Positions 1 through 7,642 of a stretch of DNA of 15,619 nt are shown here, in pieces (position 1 is the first letter of the stretch; each line of letters opens with the position of its first letter). The position numbers and the translations under genes were made by a program. This DNA is from Ramicandelaber brevisporus (Eukaryota; Kickxellomycota; Ramicandelaberales; Ramicandelaberaceae). The stretch lies in assembly GCA_025201865.1 (NCBI GenBank), contig MU603101.1:1-15619 (forward strand), written 5' to 3'. The notes beneath the pieces were generated by a model. The model did no database searches. It saw nothing but the letters and a program-made list of their open reading frames with translations, and was not told the origin of the DNA.

Positions 1-1650
1 ACTACCGAAACAACCACGCCTCGCTCCTCAAGCTGTGCCCCAGGAAGTCCAGGATGCTACTCATATGTCAGCGTGCCATCAATCCAGCCAAGTAAGCCAA
101 CTAGTTTGACATCATCAACAGCCACATCGTCAAGCACCCAAACTTCGACTGGCACGAACAGTGACCGTGATATCTCCGTCAGCATTCCACGCACTTCCAC
201 TACCGTCACCTCTTCATCATCAGCTACGCGTGTGACTAGTTCCACTACCTACTCCGGCTATTCACCATCGTCACCATCATCTTCTTCATCCTCCTCCTCC
301 ATCACCTCCTCCTCCTCCATCGCCTCTTCTTCTTCTTCTCGTCCGATTACTAGCATCACATACTCTGGGGCATCCTCTACCTCCTCTTCGTCCAATTCTC
401 CATCAACAACGACCCCAGCCTCATCCACTTCTAGCCATCGCATCGAAACACCGTCTTACAGCCATCCTACTAGTTCGCCGAGTTCCAGCTCACCACATAG
501 CAGTGCACACAGCATCCCTTCAACCACATCAGTCACATCCTCATCTCCCTCTTTGTCATCCTTATCCAAGTCTTCTTCCTCGCTGACCACCATCACATCA
601 TACACTCCTGGTAATCCATCATACTTGCCATCGACTAGCTCGTCTTCAAGCACTTCGCAGTACATTCCAGGACACCCATCGTATCAACCCTCAACACTTT
701 CATTTTCCTCGACAGCAGCATCTCGTCCAGCCTCTAGCAACTCTATCTCATATGTGAGCTCCTCGTCTTCCTCAAGCCATCTGACCAACGCACCAGTCAC
801 TCCGTCATATGACTCTGGCAAGACACCATCAAGCTCAAGCTCAATTTCAAGTCAAACGCCATCCTACTCACCAACAACAGCAACAACTTCATCACACGCA
901 TCCTCTACTCACTCTCAGACTACACCGTCTACAACCAGCTCAGCATATGCACCATCCAACACTGCGACATCTCCTCCGCCACAGTCACCGTCTCCACCAT
1001 CATCACCACCATCTCCACCGCCACAAACTCAACTCCCACCAACTCGCCCGCCAAATATGAGTGAGACCACAAAGTTGCCAACACCAACACCAACACCAAC
1101 ACCAACACCAACTACAACCAAGACTCAGCCACCGCCGGCTTCCCCAACTCCACCGGCTCCATTCGATCCTAATGCTCCACCAGCGCCTCCTCCACCAATG
1201 CCAACATCTGGCTTGCTATCGCCTCCTGCAAATCTGCATAAGCGTAATGAAGATGCAACTGCCACTCCAGCCTGTAATGGACCTATGACAACAACAAAGG
1301 ACATAGAGGTGAAGCCCACTAACGATGTGCCAATTGTATCTCTCCCCGATAACTCTGCAACCGAGCCAACGAGGACACAGTCTGAATTGACCACGTCTAA
1401 GTTTAAGCGAACCAGCTACATCACGGTCACGGCCACCGAAAGTGTGACAACGACAGTTTCCACTCCAAAGACAACCAGCAGCCAAACCACGTCTACCGGT
1501 AATGTCGGAACTATAAAGCACGGAGGTGGAGCCAAGACATTGGGTCCGAGCCGTAAAAAGTCAAGTCCATCCTCTTCTAACGGGAAACAGACTCCCGGGC
1601 CAACTACTGATGTAGAGTCCGGCTTAGAAGATTATGTCTACGTTCGCTAA
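1..1650 (+). CDS. Ser/Thr/Pro-rich mucin-like surface protein, 5' end outside the window
   Basis: The frame is open from base 1 to the TAA at 1648-1650 (549 residues visible). No ATG marks a start, and the first in-frame near-start codon (GTG at 73) is not credible in a eukaryote, so the gene begins upstream. The visible start has a close Cys pair (CAPGSPGC, residues 12-19). A very long Ser/Thr region (about 30-330) follows, with PSY motifs such as TPSY, NPSY and HPSY, then a Pro-rich stretch (about 325-405) with a PT repeat. Dibasic KR pairs lie at 414-415 and 469-470. A TVT-rich segment (YITVTATESVTTT) comes next, then a basic/Ser tail ending LEDYVYVR. No C-terminal membrane segment or GPI signal is visible. 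Composition suggests a heavily O-glycosylated wall or surface protein, and the KR pairs could be kexin sites (inference). No catalytic domain is recognisable. It shares style, but no clear alignment, with the gene at 4097. The coding call is firm; the function is only a class assignment. Confidence 0.8.
   Translation, partial: TTETTTPRSSSCAPGSPGCYSYVSVPSIQPSKPTSLTSSTATSSSTQTSTGTNSDRDISVSIPRTSTTVTSSSSATRVTSSTTYSGYSPSSPSSSSSSSSITSSSSIASSSSSRPITSITYSGASSTSSSSNSPSTTTPASSTSSHRIETPSYSHPTSSPSSSSPHSSAHSIPSTTSVTSSSPSLSSLSKSSSSLTTITSYTPGNPSYLPSTSSSSSTSQYIPGHPSYQPSTLSFSSTAASRPASSNSISYVSSSSSSSHLTNAPVTPSYDSGKTPSSSSSISSQTPSYSPTTATTSSHASSTHSQTTPSTTSSAYAPSNTATSPPPQSPSPPSSPPSPPPQTQLPPTRPPNMSETTKLPTPTPTPTPTPTTTKTQPPPASPTPPAPFDPNAPPAPPPPMPTSGLLSPPANLHKRNEDATATPACNGPMTTTKDIEVKPTNDVPIVSLPDNSATEPTRTQSELTTSKFKRTSYITVTATESVTTTVSTPKTTSSQTTSTGNVGTIKHGGGAKTLGPSRKKSSPSSSNGKQTPGPTTDVESGLEDYVYVR
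281..342 (+). repeat. TCC/TCT trinucleotide-rich serine tract
   Basis: The sequence is almost entirely TCT, TCC and TCA triplets broken by two near-identical ATCACC/ATCGCC inserts. It encodes poly-Ser with Ile-Thr and Ile-Ala interruptions. It is a plausible length-polymorphic tract inside the mucin-like gene. Confidence 0.7.
601..720 (+). repeat. Two in-frame 60-bp (20-residue) tandem repeats with a Y-x-P-G-x-P-S-Y-x-P-S-T core
   Basis: Positions 601-660 and 661-720 encode two successive 20-residue units, residues 201-220 and 221-240 of the visible protein. Both open with Y-x-P-G-x-P-S-Y-x-P-S-T and continue with Ser/Thr. The DNA copies differ at many third positions while the motif residues persist, so this is an old duplication kept at the protein level rather than a recent slippage product. 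Confidence 0.8.
1078..1112 (+). repeat. CCAACA hexanucleotide repeat encoding (PT)n
   Basis: Nearly six tandem CCAACA units in frame encode alternating Pro-Thr in the Pro-rich part of the mucin-like protein. The unit is nearly perfect, so its length is likely to vary between strains. Confidence 0.85.
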
Positions 1651-1848
1651 ACAATCTGACTTGCATTCTTTTTTTCTTTAAATTTAACTTGAGCAAACCC
1701 ACATGGATCAGGATAAACACATAGTATTAATGATAGGAATGCTATACAGTGTTTGATTTATAAAAAAAAAATCAGCAATAGAGGAAAACGGCGATGATTC
1801 TCCACAAATATGAACACTCGTTCGTATTTGTTGGGAAACACACAGAGT

Positions 1849-1852
1849 AAAA
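1849..1852 (-). terminator. RNA polymerase III T4 terminator of the tRNA gene
   Basis: AAAA on the plus strand is TTTT in the tRNA sense, beginning 11 nt past the tRNA 3' end. A short oligo-T just downstream is the normal Pol III stop. A longer A-run on the plus strand near 1761-1770 would act as a back-up. Confidence 0.6.
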
Positions 1853-1862
1853 GTTGAGTAAT

Positions 1863-1955
1863 CGACCGCGGTGAGTTTCGATCTCACTTCCTTCGCCTAA
1901 GATATGACATTGCCTTATGAGAATGGCGATGCTCCCCCGATTGAGCTACGCAGTC
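1863..1955 (-). tRNA. Intron-containing tRNA, best read as tRNA-Arg(TCT)
   Basis: On the minus strand a 93-nt cloverleaf can be folded. The acceptor is GACTGCG/CGCGGTC (one G-T pair) with discriminator G. The D arm is GCTC/GAGC with GG in the loop, the anticodon stem is TCGCC/GGCGA, and the variable loop is AGGAA. The T arm is GTGAG/CTCAC with loop ATCGAAA. The anticodon loop spans 27 nt, so a 20-nt intron is implied. At the canonical site after position 37 the intron is 1899-1918, leaving loop ATTCTCA and anticodon TCT (1920-1922). G73 suits tRNA-Arg. A-box (TAGCTCAATCGG) and B-box (GATCGAAAC) promoter elements are present. Oddities are A54/A60 in the T loop, usual in eukaryotic initiator tRNA, and C at position 37. 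The string CTCATAA, identical to a Met anticodon loop, spans the exon/intron border but cannot be placed in a 7-nt loop on this stem. The tRNA call is good; the identity is less certain. Confidence 0.75.
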
Positions 1956-2060
1956 TTCTGCCAATCGAACAAACTCCGCTCTTCTACTCAGAAACAAAGT
2001 TCGCCTCCTGCAAACAATACCACTGTCACTACCACAAATTAAAAAAAAAACTTTGGCAAG

Positions 2061-3575
2061 ATGAACAACGATCAACGCCAGAACCACGAACCTGTGAGCA
2101 GCGTGTTCGAGATTGCCAGTCTCCCGCTCGATCTGAAGCTCTACCTCACCGAATTCTTCACTTGTTCCGAGGCTGCCAAAGTACTAACTGTTAGCCAGCT
2201 GTTTCACGACATTTTCTCTCGCGCTGTCTGGCACAGAATACGCGCGTACCGTATTAACCGTTCAAATCGCCTAATTCCTGAATCCGCATTCGAGCATTAT
2301 GGTCATCTCACTCAGTTCCTGGATATTGATACTGCCTATTGCTCGGTTGATGACTTGGTTCGCTGGATGCCAAAGACGTCTACAGTCAAATATGGTACTC
2401 AGTATTACAAACCAACACCTGTCTATCTCGAGGAGCTGGAGAAGCTAGGTGGATTTGGAAACATGCAACGACTCTGCTTGTATATGACCGATTTCGATTT
2501 AAGCAGGACCAAAAAGGTGATTGAGTGGTTAAATGATTACTCGAGAAGCGGCCATGTTCGCACAGTTTACATGCGTATAGAACTCACACACGCAGCATCT
2601 GGTCTATGGCAATATATTACTCGTAGGATTAACGATTTACGTCGTATTCGGGCTGATTTGACTCTGAATTGCAATGATCCGATTGTAGAAAAGGATATAG
2701 TGCAAGCAACCGCTGCAACCACAGTCCGCTTGGTATCGCATAAGCAGTCCAATAAAAATTGTCTTAGTGTGGATTTGGGTGTCATGTTTGGCGACTGGAC
2801 ACTTTCGTTTCCTTGGCTTAAATATCTTGAACTTGTTGTGTGCTGCGCCGACAAAGAGAAATACGATTTCATTGGATTCACACCCGATCGCTTCCCATCT
2901 CTCAGAGAGCTGGATTACAGACAGCGTAATCTAGAGTGCTGTAAAGAGCATGGCTGTCCAACCAGGCGAATCTTCTCAAATCAATGGCCGTCCATCACAC
3001 ATCTTACCCTGCTTGACACAATTTCGTCAGATGATGTTGCCTGCATTCTGGACGCAGTTCCCAAACTTACTCATCTAATTTATTGGTGCGTTAAAACTGG
3101 TGAAGAAGCGGAAGGTGTTGGTTACGACTTGGGTGTGCTGGCAATAAAGCTGCCGTTGCTTCAGCGGTTGCAAGTCATGGAGCAGAACACGATCCAATTT
3201 AGTCCATCAAACGAAGCGATTGACCTGGCAGGCTATCAGAACATGCGACTCCACCATTTAGAACTCGACTATCTGGATATTTCCGAAGAAGTGATTCGGT
3301 TTATATTTCAAGGCTGTCCCGTGTTGCGAAAACTCGATATTGAAACATGCACAATTTCACAGGATATGCTACAGTATGCAATGGACATTAGCAAATCAAC
3401 ACCATCAAGTGTTCGCATTTATTCACTATCAGCACTGTTCGAGGATAGTGTTGATGGTGGGACTATTGATTTTGCAGCAGCCTTTATCAATCTGGAGACG
3501 TTTTACATCAAATACTTAACCGTAGCCGATAAGAAAATAGTAATGGCCCAATACCCTCACTTAAAATTCATATAA
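2061..3575 (+). CDS. F-box-like / leucine-rich-repeat-like protein
   Basis: The 504-residue frame starts at the ATG at 2061, just after an A-rich leader, with A at -3. Residues about 19-60 (from SLPLDLKLYL through VWHRI) fit an F-box: a leading LP, a hydrophobic helix, then a helix with AAKVLTVSQLFHDI and a terminal W. The rest is alternating Leu-rich segments, for example LTHLTLLDTI-like stretches and KLDIETCTI, typical of irregular leucine-rich repeats that form the substrate-recognition half of F-box proteins. Such proteins act as substrate adaptors in SCF ubiquitin ligases via Skp1. Here the role is inferred from domain order only and the target is unknown. No introns, membrane segment or signal peptide are visible. 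It lies downstream of the tRNA, which is on the opposite strand. The F-box is divergent, so an F-box-like orphan family is possible. Confidence 0.8.
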   Translation: MNNDQRQNHEPVSSVFEIASLPLDLKLYLTEFFTCSEAAKVLTVSQLFHDIFSRAVWHRIRAYRINRSNRLIPESAFEHYGHLTQFLDIDTAYCSVDDLVRWMPKTSTVKYGTQYYKPTPVYLEELEKLGGFGNMQRLCLYMTDFDLSRTKKVIEWLNDYSRSGHVRTVYMRIELTHAASGLWQYITRRINDLRRIRADLTLNCNDPIVEKDIVQATAATTVRLVSHKQSNKNCLSVDLGVMFGDWTLSFPWLKYLELVVCCADKEKYDFIGFTPDRFPSLRELDYRQRNLECCKEHGCPTRRIFSNQWPSITHLTLLDTISSDDVACILDAVPKLTHLIYWCVKTGEEAEGVGYDLGVLAIKLPLLQRLQVMEQNTIQFSPSNEAIDLAGYQNMRLHHLELDYLDISEEVIRFIFQGCPVLRKLDIETCTISQDMLQYAMDISKSTPSSVRIYSLSALFEDSVDGGTIDFAAAFINLETFYIKYLTVADKKIVMAQYPHLKFI

Positions 3576-3840
3576 ACCTTATTTAGATCCAGATGACTTT
3601 TGCCTATTAACTTTATTGTTCTACTTCTCTTTAGTACCAACAATTCTCATTGGTTGCCCTTTATATTTTTTTTAATAGTCTTTGTCTTTTACCAGGCAAA
3701 CTCGTTGGTGTACTCAAAGTGTCAGTTTTACTTCATTCCTCCCGAATCAACATGCCTCTCGGTATTGCACTGAAGTTGTGCACTATTCCTCTCGTGCACA
3801 TATCTTACGAAAGATTCATCCATGTGTGCATTCTGGAGGC

Positions 3841-3847
3841 ATAAATA
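3841..3847 (+). promoter_or_regulatory. TATA-like element (ATAAATA)
   Basis: ATAAATA lies 256 bases before the ATG at 4097 and about 45-50 bases before the start of the pyrimidine tract. If used, transcription would begin around 3870-3880 and the CT-rich tract would lie in the mRNA leader. AT-rich heptamers occur by chance, so this is weak. Confidence 0.35.
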
Positions 3848-3889
3848 GTGCAAGACTCTCATACTTAAAAAAGAAACAACCATTGCTGT

Positions 3890-3917
3890 CCTTCTTTCTT
3901 TCTTTCATTCATTCATT
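3890..3917 (+). promoter_or_regulatory. Run of seven CNYT units (overlapping CNYTCNYT, Ssd1-type RNA element)
   Basis: Seven consecutive 4-nt units (CCTT, CTTT, CTTT, CTTT, CATT, CATT, CATT) give six overlapping matches to CNYTCNYT. A further isolated match is at 3948-3955 (CGTTCTTT). In yeast the RNA-binding protein Ssd1 recognises CNYUCNYU in 5' leaders of cell-wall protein mRNAs, and the downstream gene here encodes a surface protein. A CT-rich core promoter or simple CTTT/CATT slippage are alternatives. Confidence 0.45.
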
Positions 3918-3929
3918 CTTCCTGGGCGG

Positions 3930-4226
3930 ATGGATTGCTTGTCTCTTCGTTCTTTTCCTTTCCTCTCCATCCATCCTCTTACTTTTTCTCCCTTCAATTC
4001 TTATCCTCTCTACTATCGCTTCCATTTCTTCTTTTATACTTACAAAGGAGCTGGCCTCCCTCTTCCATCATATCTCATTATCCGGCAACCCCCGCAATGT
4101 CTTCCTCTCATCATCGGCCGCACCAACAGCAGCTGTCGCCTCAACCATACGACAAAAAGCAACTTCAGCAGCGCAAGTACTTTCCTTCTGAGAAACTGTC
4201 AAACAGTTTGCCTAACTTGGCAATGA
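3930..4226 (+). other. Possible overlapping upstream ORF in the leader
   Basis: An ATG at 3930 opens a 98-codon frame that runs past the main ATG at 4097 in a different frame. Its product is low-complexity and not a credible protein, and C at -3 is a weak context, so scanning ribosomes may bypass it. It matters only if transcription starts upstream of 3930, where it would lower translation of the main frame. Confidence 0.25.
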
Positions 4227-5491
4227 ATCAAACCACTAGCAACATCAGCGGCGATCCTTCGCATCGGGTGTTGACAGCAACAAATGCCACTGTCAATGAT
4301 CAAACTTATCAATTGGTACAACCAGATTTGAGTAACATAACAGCAGGCGGTTCATACCCGCAGCAGGCACTGTTTTCGACGAGTACATTGGCATCGAATC
4401 TCTCGGTGCGCGCAGCGCCATTGAATCGAAATGATCCAGATGATGTTGAAATTGGACGCTTTTCTCAAATCAGTTACGAGTACAAACCAAACACCGTTTC
4501 CAATTCAACCAGCAGTGCTGAAATTGGCAGTAATAAGAATGGTTCAAATGGTAGCAACAAGCGCAAGAAGTGGGCTGTAGCAGCGATTGGTATCGTCGTC
4601 TGTGTTGCATTAATTTCGTTTGCCGTTGCGATTCTCAGCTTTCAGGTTGACACCACCCGCCGTCTTCAGGAACTTACAGCCGAAGCTGGACTTCGGAGTC
4701 AGAATACGCGTGGTGCTCCAACTCAAGCCACCGAGATTCCAACCGGTGCTCCGCTGAATAACGTGGCAGGCGTACATTCACAGTACACAGGTGGAGCGCA
4801 GCAACGCAACATTCCAATTCGCAAGTTTGGAGCCACCATGGATGCCTCCCAAGACCAGCCACTTCCTTCTTCCCAGGACATATTGACTTCCTTGAACTCA
4901 GCTACACCTTTGCCGACAAGCACTGAGTCTGCTACTCCAACTTACTCGACGCCTACTGTCACTGATTCGGCACCAACACCGGCTCCAAGTAGTGAGAACA
5001 CAACGGATTCGCCTGGTGATCAACCAGGAAACGCAGTCGTCACTGTGACAACAATCTCGACCAAAACAGAAACGGCCACTGCCATCATTACTATTGTTGT
5101 ATCTGCAAAGCCGAATCCCCCGCCAGCAGACTCAACCGGCAAGGATGGGAAATGCAAATGCTTCTGCAGCCAAGTTTGTAAGTCGGCATTGTCATCAATG
5201 ACAATTTTGCCTGCACCATCATCAACTTCGACGCATCCACCATCTCCTCCGCCACCGCCACATCCCACGCCACCTCCACAGAGTCCAATTCCAACCTCTC
5301 CACCTGCACCACCACCAACATCGCCGCCAGCTCCTTCACAAACGCAGCCAAAGCCAAAGCCTACGCCGATTCCTACACCGATTCCAACGCCGATTCCGAC
5401 CACCATCTATACTCTCCCAACTGTGAGTATCAACAAACAAACTACTGGTTTCTCTTCACTCTATATCCCGCCACCTATTTTAACCGTTTAA
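4097..5491 (+). CDS. Type II single-pass membrane protein with Pro/Thr-rich ectodomain and CxCxCxxxC cluster
   Basis: The start is the ATG at 4097 (G at -3), giving 464 residues. The frame is open upstream to 3935 but has no ATG there. Residues 1-154 are polar, with Gln/His at the start and Asn/Ser later. KRKK at 155-158 precedes one hydrophobic helix (about 159-184, WAVAAIGIVVCVALISF...). Positive charge on the N-terminal side predicts a cytosolic N terminus. The ectodomain starts with a short linker, has Thr/Ser/Pro sequence, then a TVTTISTKTETATAI-type segment, a compact cysteine cluster at C353, C355, C357 and C361 (CKCFCSQVC), and a Pro-rich tail (about 375-440) with polyproline and PIPT repeats. 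This looks like a wall-spanning glycoprotein or sensor-like anchor (inference); there is no catalytic domain. The TVT segment and Pro-rich stretch recall the gene at 1-1650. It ends 93 bp from the convergent aspartyl-tRNA synthetase gene. Confidence 0.82.
   Translation: MSSSHHRPHQQQLSPQPYDKKQLQQRKYFPSEKLSNSLPNLAMNQTTSNISGDPSHRVLTATNATVNDQTYQLVQPDLSNITAGGSYPQQALFSTSTLASNLSVRAAPLNRNDPDDVEIGRFSQISYEYKPNTVSNSTSSAEIGSNKNGSNGSNKRKKWAVAAIGIVVCVALISFAVAILSFQVDTTRRLQELTAEAGLRSQNTRGAPTQATEIPTGAPLNNVAGVHSQYTGGAQQRNIPIRKFGATMDASQDQPLPSSQDILTSLNSATPLPTSTESATPTYSTPTVTDSAPTPAPSSENTTDSPGDQPGNAVVTVTTISTKTETATAIITIVVSAKPNPPPADSTGKDGKCKCFCSQVCKSALSSMTILPAPSSTSTHPPSPPPPPHPTPPPQSPIPTSPPAPPPTSPPAPSQTQPKPKPTPIPTPIPTPIPTTIYTLPTVSINKQTTGFSSLYIPPPILTV
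5362..5403 (+). repeat. PIPT-coding tandem repeat
   Basis: Three successive 12-bp units close to CCGATTCCTACA encode Pro-Ile-Pro-Thr in the Pro-rich C-terminal tail of the type II membrane protein. Third-position differences between the units show that it is not freshly expanded. Confidence 0.65.
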
Positions 5492-5584
5492 ATATACATT
5501 TGCCTTCTTTTCATATTACATATTTTGATGATTTATATACTCTGTTTAAAAGAGGAAAAACACACATACTTTATCAGGGACTGT

Positions 5585-7642
5585 CTATTTAACGAGTCGA
5601 TATTCCTTAAGATATTCCATTGTAACTGTAGATGGACTCTTCATCAACAGGTCCACACCATCAGCCGCCTTTGGGAAAGCAATCACATCTCTAATGGACG
5701 CTGTGCCTCCGGCCAAAATACTCACCAATCTATCGAATCCCAATGCAATTCCGCCGTGAGGAGGGCATCCATGCTTGAATGCTTGGATCATGTGATCAAA
5801 CCGCTGAACAATATCGGGCTCTAATCTCAAAATGTCACTGAATACTTGAAGCTGCATTTGAGCGTCATGAATACGAATCGAACCACCGCCAACCTCCATT
5901 CCATTCAGGACCAAGTCATAGTGCTGGCCGCGCACTTTGAGAGGATCTGTGTTCATCAGATGAGCGTCTTCAGGGAATGGAGCAGTGAAGGGATGATGGG
6001 TTGCTGAGATTGATGAATGCCATGGATTGGATAAATCGACTTCGTTGGTAAACAGGGGGAAATCATGAACCCAAAGCATATCCATGCGTGACTTGTCCAC
6101 TGTCAACAGCCCAGCCTTCTCTAATTCATTTGCAACTAGCAACCGCAGTCGACCAGCCGCTGTAGCGCCAACAACTTGTCGAGTATCACGCACTGAGATG
6201 AACACGGCTTCATTTTCTGACATATTGGTTGATTTACGTGCTGTAGAAATCAGTTCATTTACTGTTTCATGGCTCAGTTGTGATATGCCAGAGCTGTCGT
6301 TTCCATTTCTTACTGGCACGTATTTATTAGTTGACCAGCTGAGCAGTATTAGCGGAGTCGCTGTATCAGTGCGTGCCTGTCTAATAATCTCTTCACGAAT
6401 ACTATTTGTTGTCCATTTGCTAGTTTCCTGCGGAATTCTAATCACATCTGCGACAAAGTGTTCACTGGAGATTGTTGATGGAAGATTCAGCTGTCTAATC
6501 TCGAGATCAAATCGAGTGTCTGGTTTGTCAGAGCCGTAGCGAGCCATTGCATCAGAATATGTCATGCGTGGAATCACATCTGGCAGAGAGGGCAATGTAT
6601 CCATAACTGACTGTGCATTTGGCTGTTTAGTGAATGCCTGTACATCGTTCCAAATGTGTCTCACCAATCCCTCCACAGTTACCATCACATCGCTCATAGT
6701 AACAAATGACATTTCCAGATCAATTTGAGTGAACTCGGGCTGTCTATCTGCCCTTTTATCTTCATCTCTAAAACACTTTGCCAACTGATAATATCTGTCC
6801 ATTCCTCCAGCCATTAGCAACTGCTTAAACTGCTGTGGACTCTGTGCCAGTGCATAAAAGTTGTTCATTCTGATACTCTGCACTTCACCATCATCAGCAC
6901 TATTGCCATCATCGTTACTTTCAGTGAATCTCCGAGTTGGAACCAAGAACTCACGAGCTCCTTCAGGTGTTGATTTGGACAAGATTGGTGTTTCAATCTC
7001 TGTAAATCCATTGTCATCCAAATACTGCCTAACGCTTCTCATTGCCTTTGCCCTCAGCAGTAACCGCTGCTGCATCTCTGGTCTGCGTAGATCCAGATAT
7101 CGGTGCTCCAATCTAGTCTCTTCGCTAGGCAACTTTTGCTTGCGTCGACTTGGAACAAACGGGAGTGTGGCATTCACTGCATTGATGCACTCAACCTTCT
7201 CCAGTTCAACTTCAATGGCATCTGTAGGTCTATTGCTGTACTTGACAGCATCTGACGGTCGTTTACGCACAATACCCTCAATACGAACAACACTCTCTAT
7301 TGGAATGCTCCGCAAATCTGCCTTGGTATCACTGCTGGACTGCTGTTGATGAATGACTTGGATCTCACCAGAAACATCAGATACTACCGCAAACGTGAGC
7401 TCGGATGATCTTGCTCGAACACTGCCTAACCATCCGCTAAGAACAACACGCTGGCCATCCATCTCGGCATTCAGTTCGCCACATCGGTGCGTTCGATAGT
7501 GATTTGGTCGTATCGAAGATGACATCAACCTCAAGCCACTCACCAAAGGCGCGCTCCTCCGTGCATGGGCAGCACCAGTAACACCGACCGAAGCGATAGA
7601 CGATCGCGACAGACCTCCAACTAGACTGCTGATCAAGGTCAT
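5585..7642 (-). CDS. MSD1: Aspartyl-tRNA synthetase, bacterial type, mitochondrial
   Basis: This class II enzyme charges tRNA-Asp with aspartate for organellar translation. The 685-residue frame opens with a Ser/Arg-rich, acid-free leader (about 1-45), as expected for a matrix-targeting presequence. An OB-fold anticodon-binding domain follows (about 50-155, containing SGWLGSVR). Motif 1 includes GFTEIETPILSKSTPEGA (212-229), and motif 2 is FRDEDKRADRQPEFTQID (291-308). The bacterial-type insertion domain lies between, with YGSDKPDTRF (369-378) before it. THHPFTAP (548-555), LNGMEVGGGSIRIHD (579-593) and motif 3 GIALGFDRLVSILAG (631-645) complete the site. The insertion domain is what separates bacterial/mitochondrial enzymes from the cytosolic eukaryotic one. 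A short acidic insert at about 241-258 is unusual. All key motifs look intact. It is divergent from the geranylgeranyltransferase gene, sharing a 140-bp promoter region. Length is close to other fungal mitochondrial AspRS. Confidence 0.96.
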   Translation of the reverse strand: MTLISSLVGGLSRSSIASVGVTGAAHARRSAPLVSGLRLMSSSIRPNHYRTHRCGELNAEMDGQRVVLSGWLGSVRARSSELTFAVVSDVSGEIQVIHQQQSSSDTKADLRSIPIESVVRIEGIVRKRPSDAVKYSNRPTDAIEVELEKVECINAVNATLPFVPSRRKQKLPSEETRLEHRYLDLRRPEMQQRLLLRAKAMRSVRQYLDDNGFTEIETPILSKSTPEGAREFLVPTRRFTESNDDGNSADDGEVQSIRMNNFYALAQSPQQFKQLLMAGGMDRYYQLAKCFRDEDKRADRQPEFTQIDLEMSFVTMSDVMVTVEGLVRHIWNDVQAFTKQPNAQSVMDTLPSLPDVIPRMTYSDAMARYGSDKPDTRFDLEIRQLNLPSTISSEHFVADVIRIPQETSKWTTNSIREEIIRQARTDTATPLILLSWSTNKYVPVRNGNDSSGISQLSHETVNELISTARKSTNMSENEAVFISVRDTRQVVGATAAGRLRLLVANELEKAGLLTVDKSRMDMLWVHDFPLFTNEVDLSNPWHSSISATHHPFTAPFPEDAHLMNTDPLKVRGQHYDLVLNGMEVGGGSIRIHDAQMQLQVFSDILRLEPDIVQRFDHMIQAFKHGCPPHGGIALGFDRLVSILAGGTASIRDVIAFPKAADGVDLLMKSPSTVTMEYLKEYRLVK

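Larger units (their letters stand above)
3576..4096 (+). other. Intergenic region: 3' UTR of the F-box-like gene, then promoter and pyrimidine-rich leader of the type II membrane-protein gene
   Basis: The first roughly 100 bases are AT-rich and suit a 3' UTR. From about 3885 to 4030 the plus strand is dominated by C and T. Reading frames here on the plus strand (for example 3682-4191) encode only Phe/Leu/Ser/Pro strings and are composition artefacts. No RNA gene is seen. Confidence 0.6.

Noticed and set aside
57-665. Several antisense frames rich in Glu, Asp and Val opposite the serine-rich gene
   Set aside because: They are the mechanical complement of Ser/Thr codons (TCN, ACN) and have no domain, start context or independent composition.
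1863-1955. Initiator tRNA-Met, prompted by the ATCGAAA T loop and the CTCATAA string
   Set aside because: The anticodon stem TCGCC/GGCGA puts CTCATAA across the intron border, the three G-C pairs typical of initiators flanking the loop are absent, and the 1-72 pair is G-C rather than A-T.
1904-2194. Plus-strand frame upstream of the F-box-like gene
   Set aside because: It begins inside the tRNA gene and overlaps the F-box-like start in another frame; no protein-like features.
3935-4096. N-terminal extension of the type II membrane protein from a TTG at 3935
   Set aside because: No ATG lies in the extension. Its hydrophobic Phe/Leu/Ser look comes from the pyrimidine-rich leader.
5020-5406. 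Antisense Gly/Val-rich frame opposite the Pro/Thr ectodomain
   Set aside because: It is the reverse complement of Pro/Ile/Thr repeats; its glycine-rich look is an artefact.
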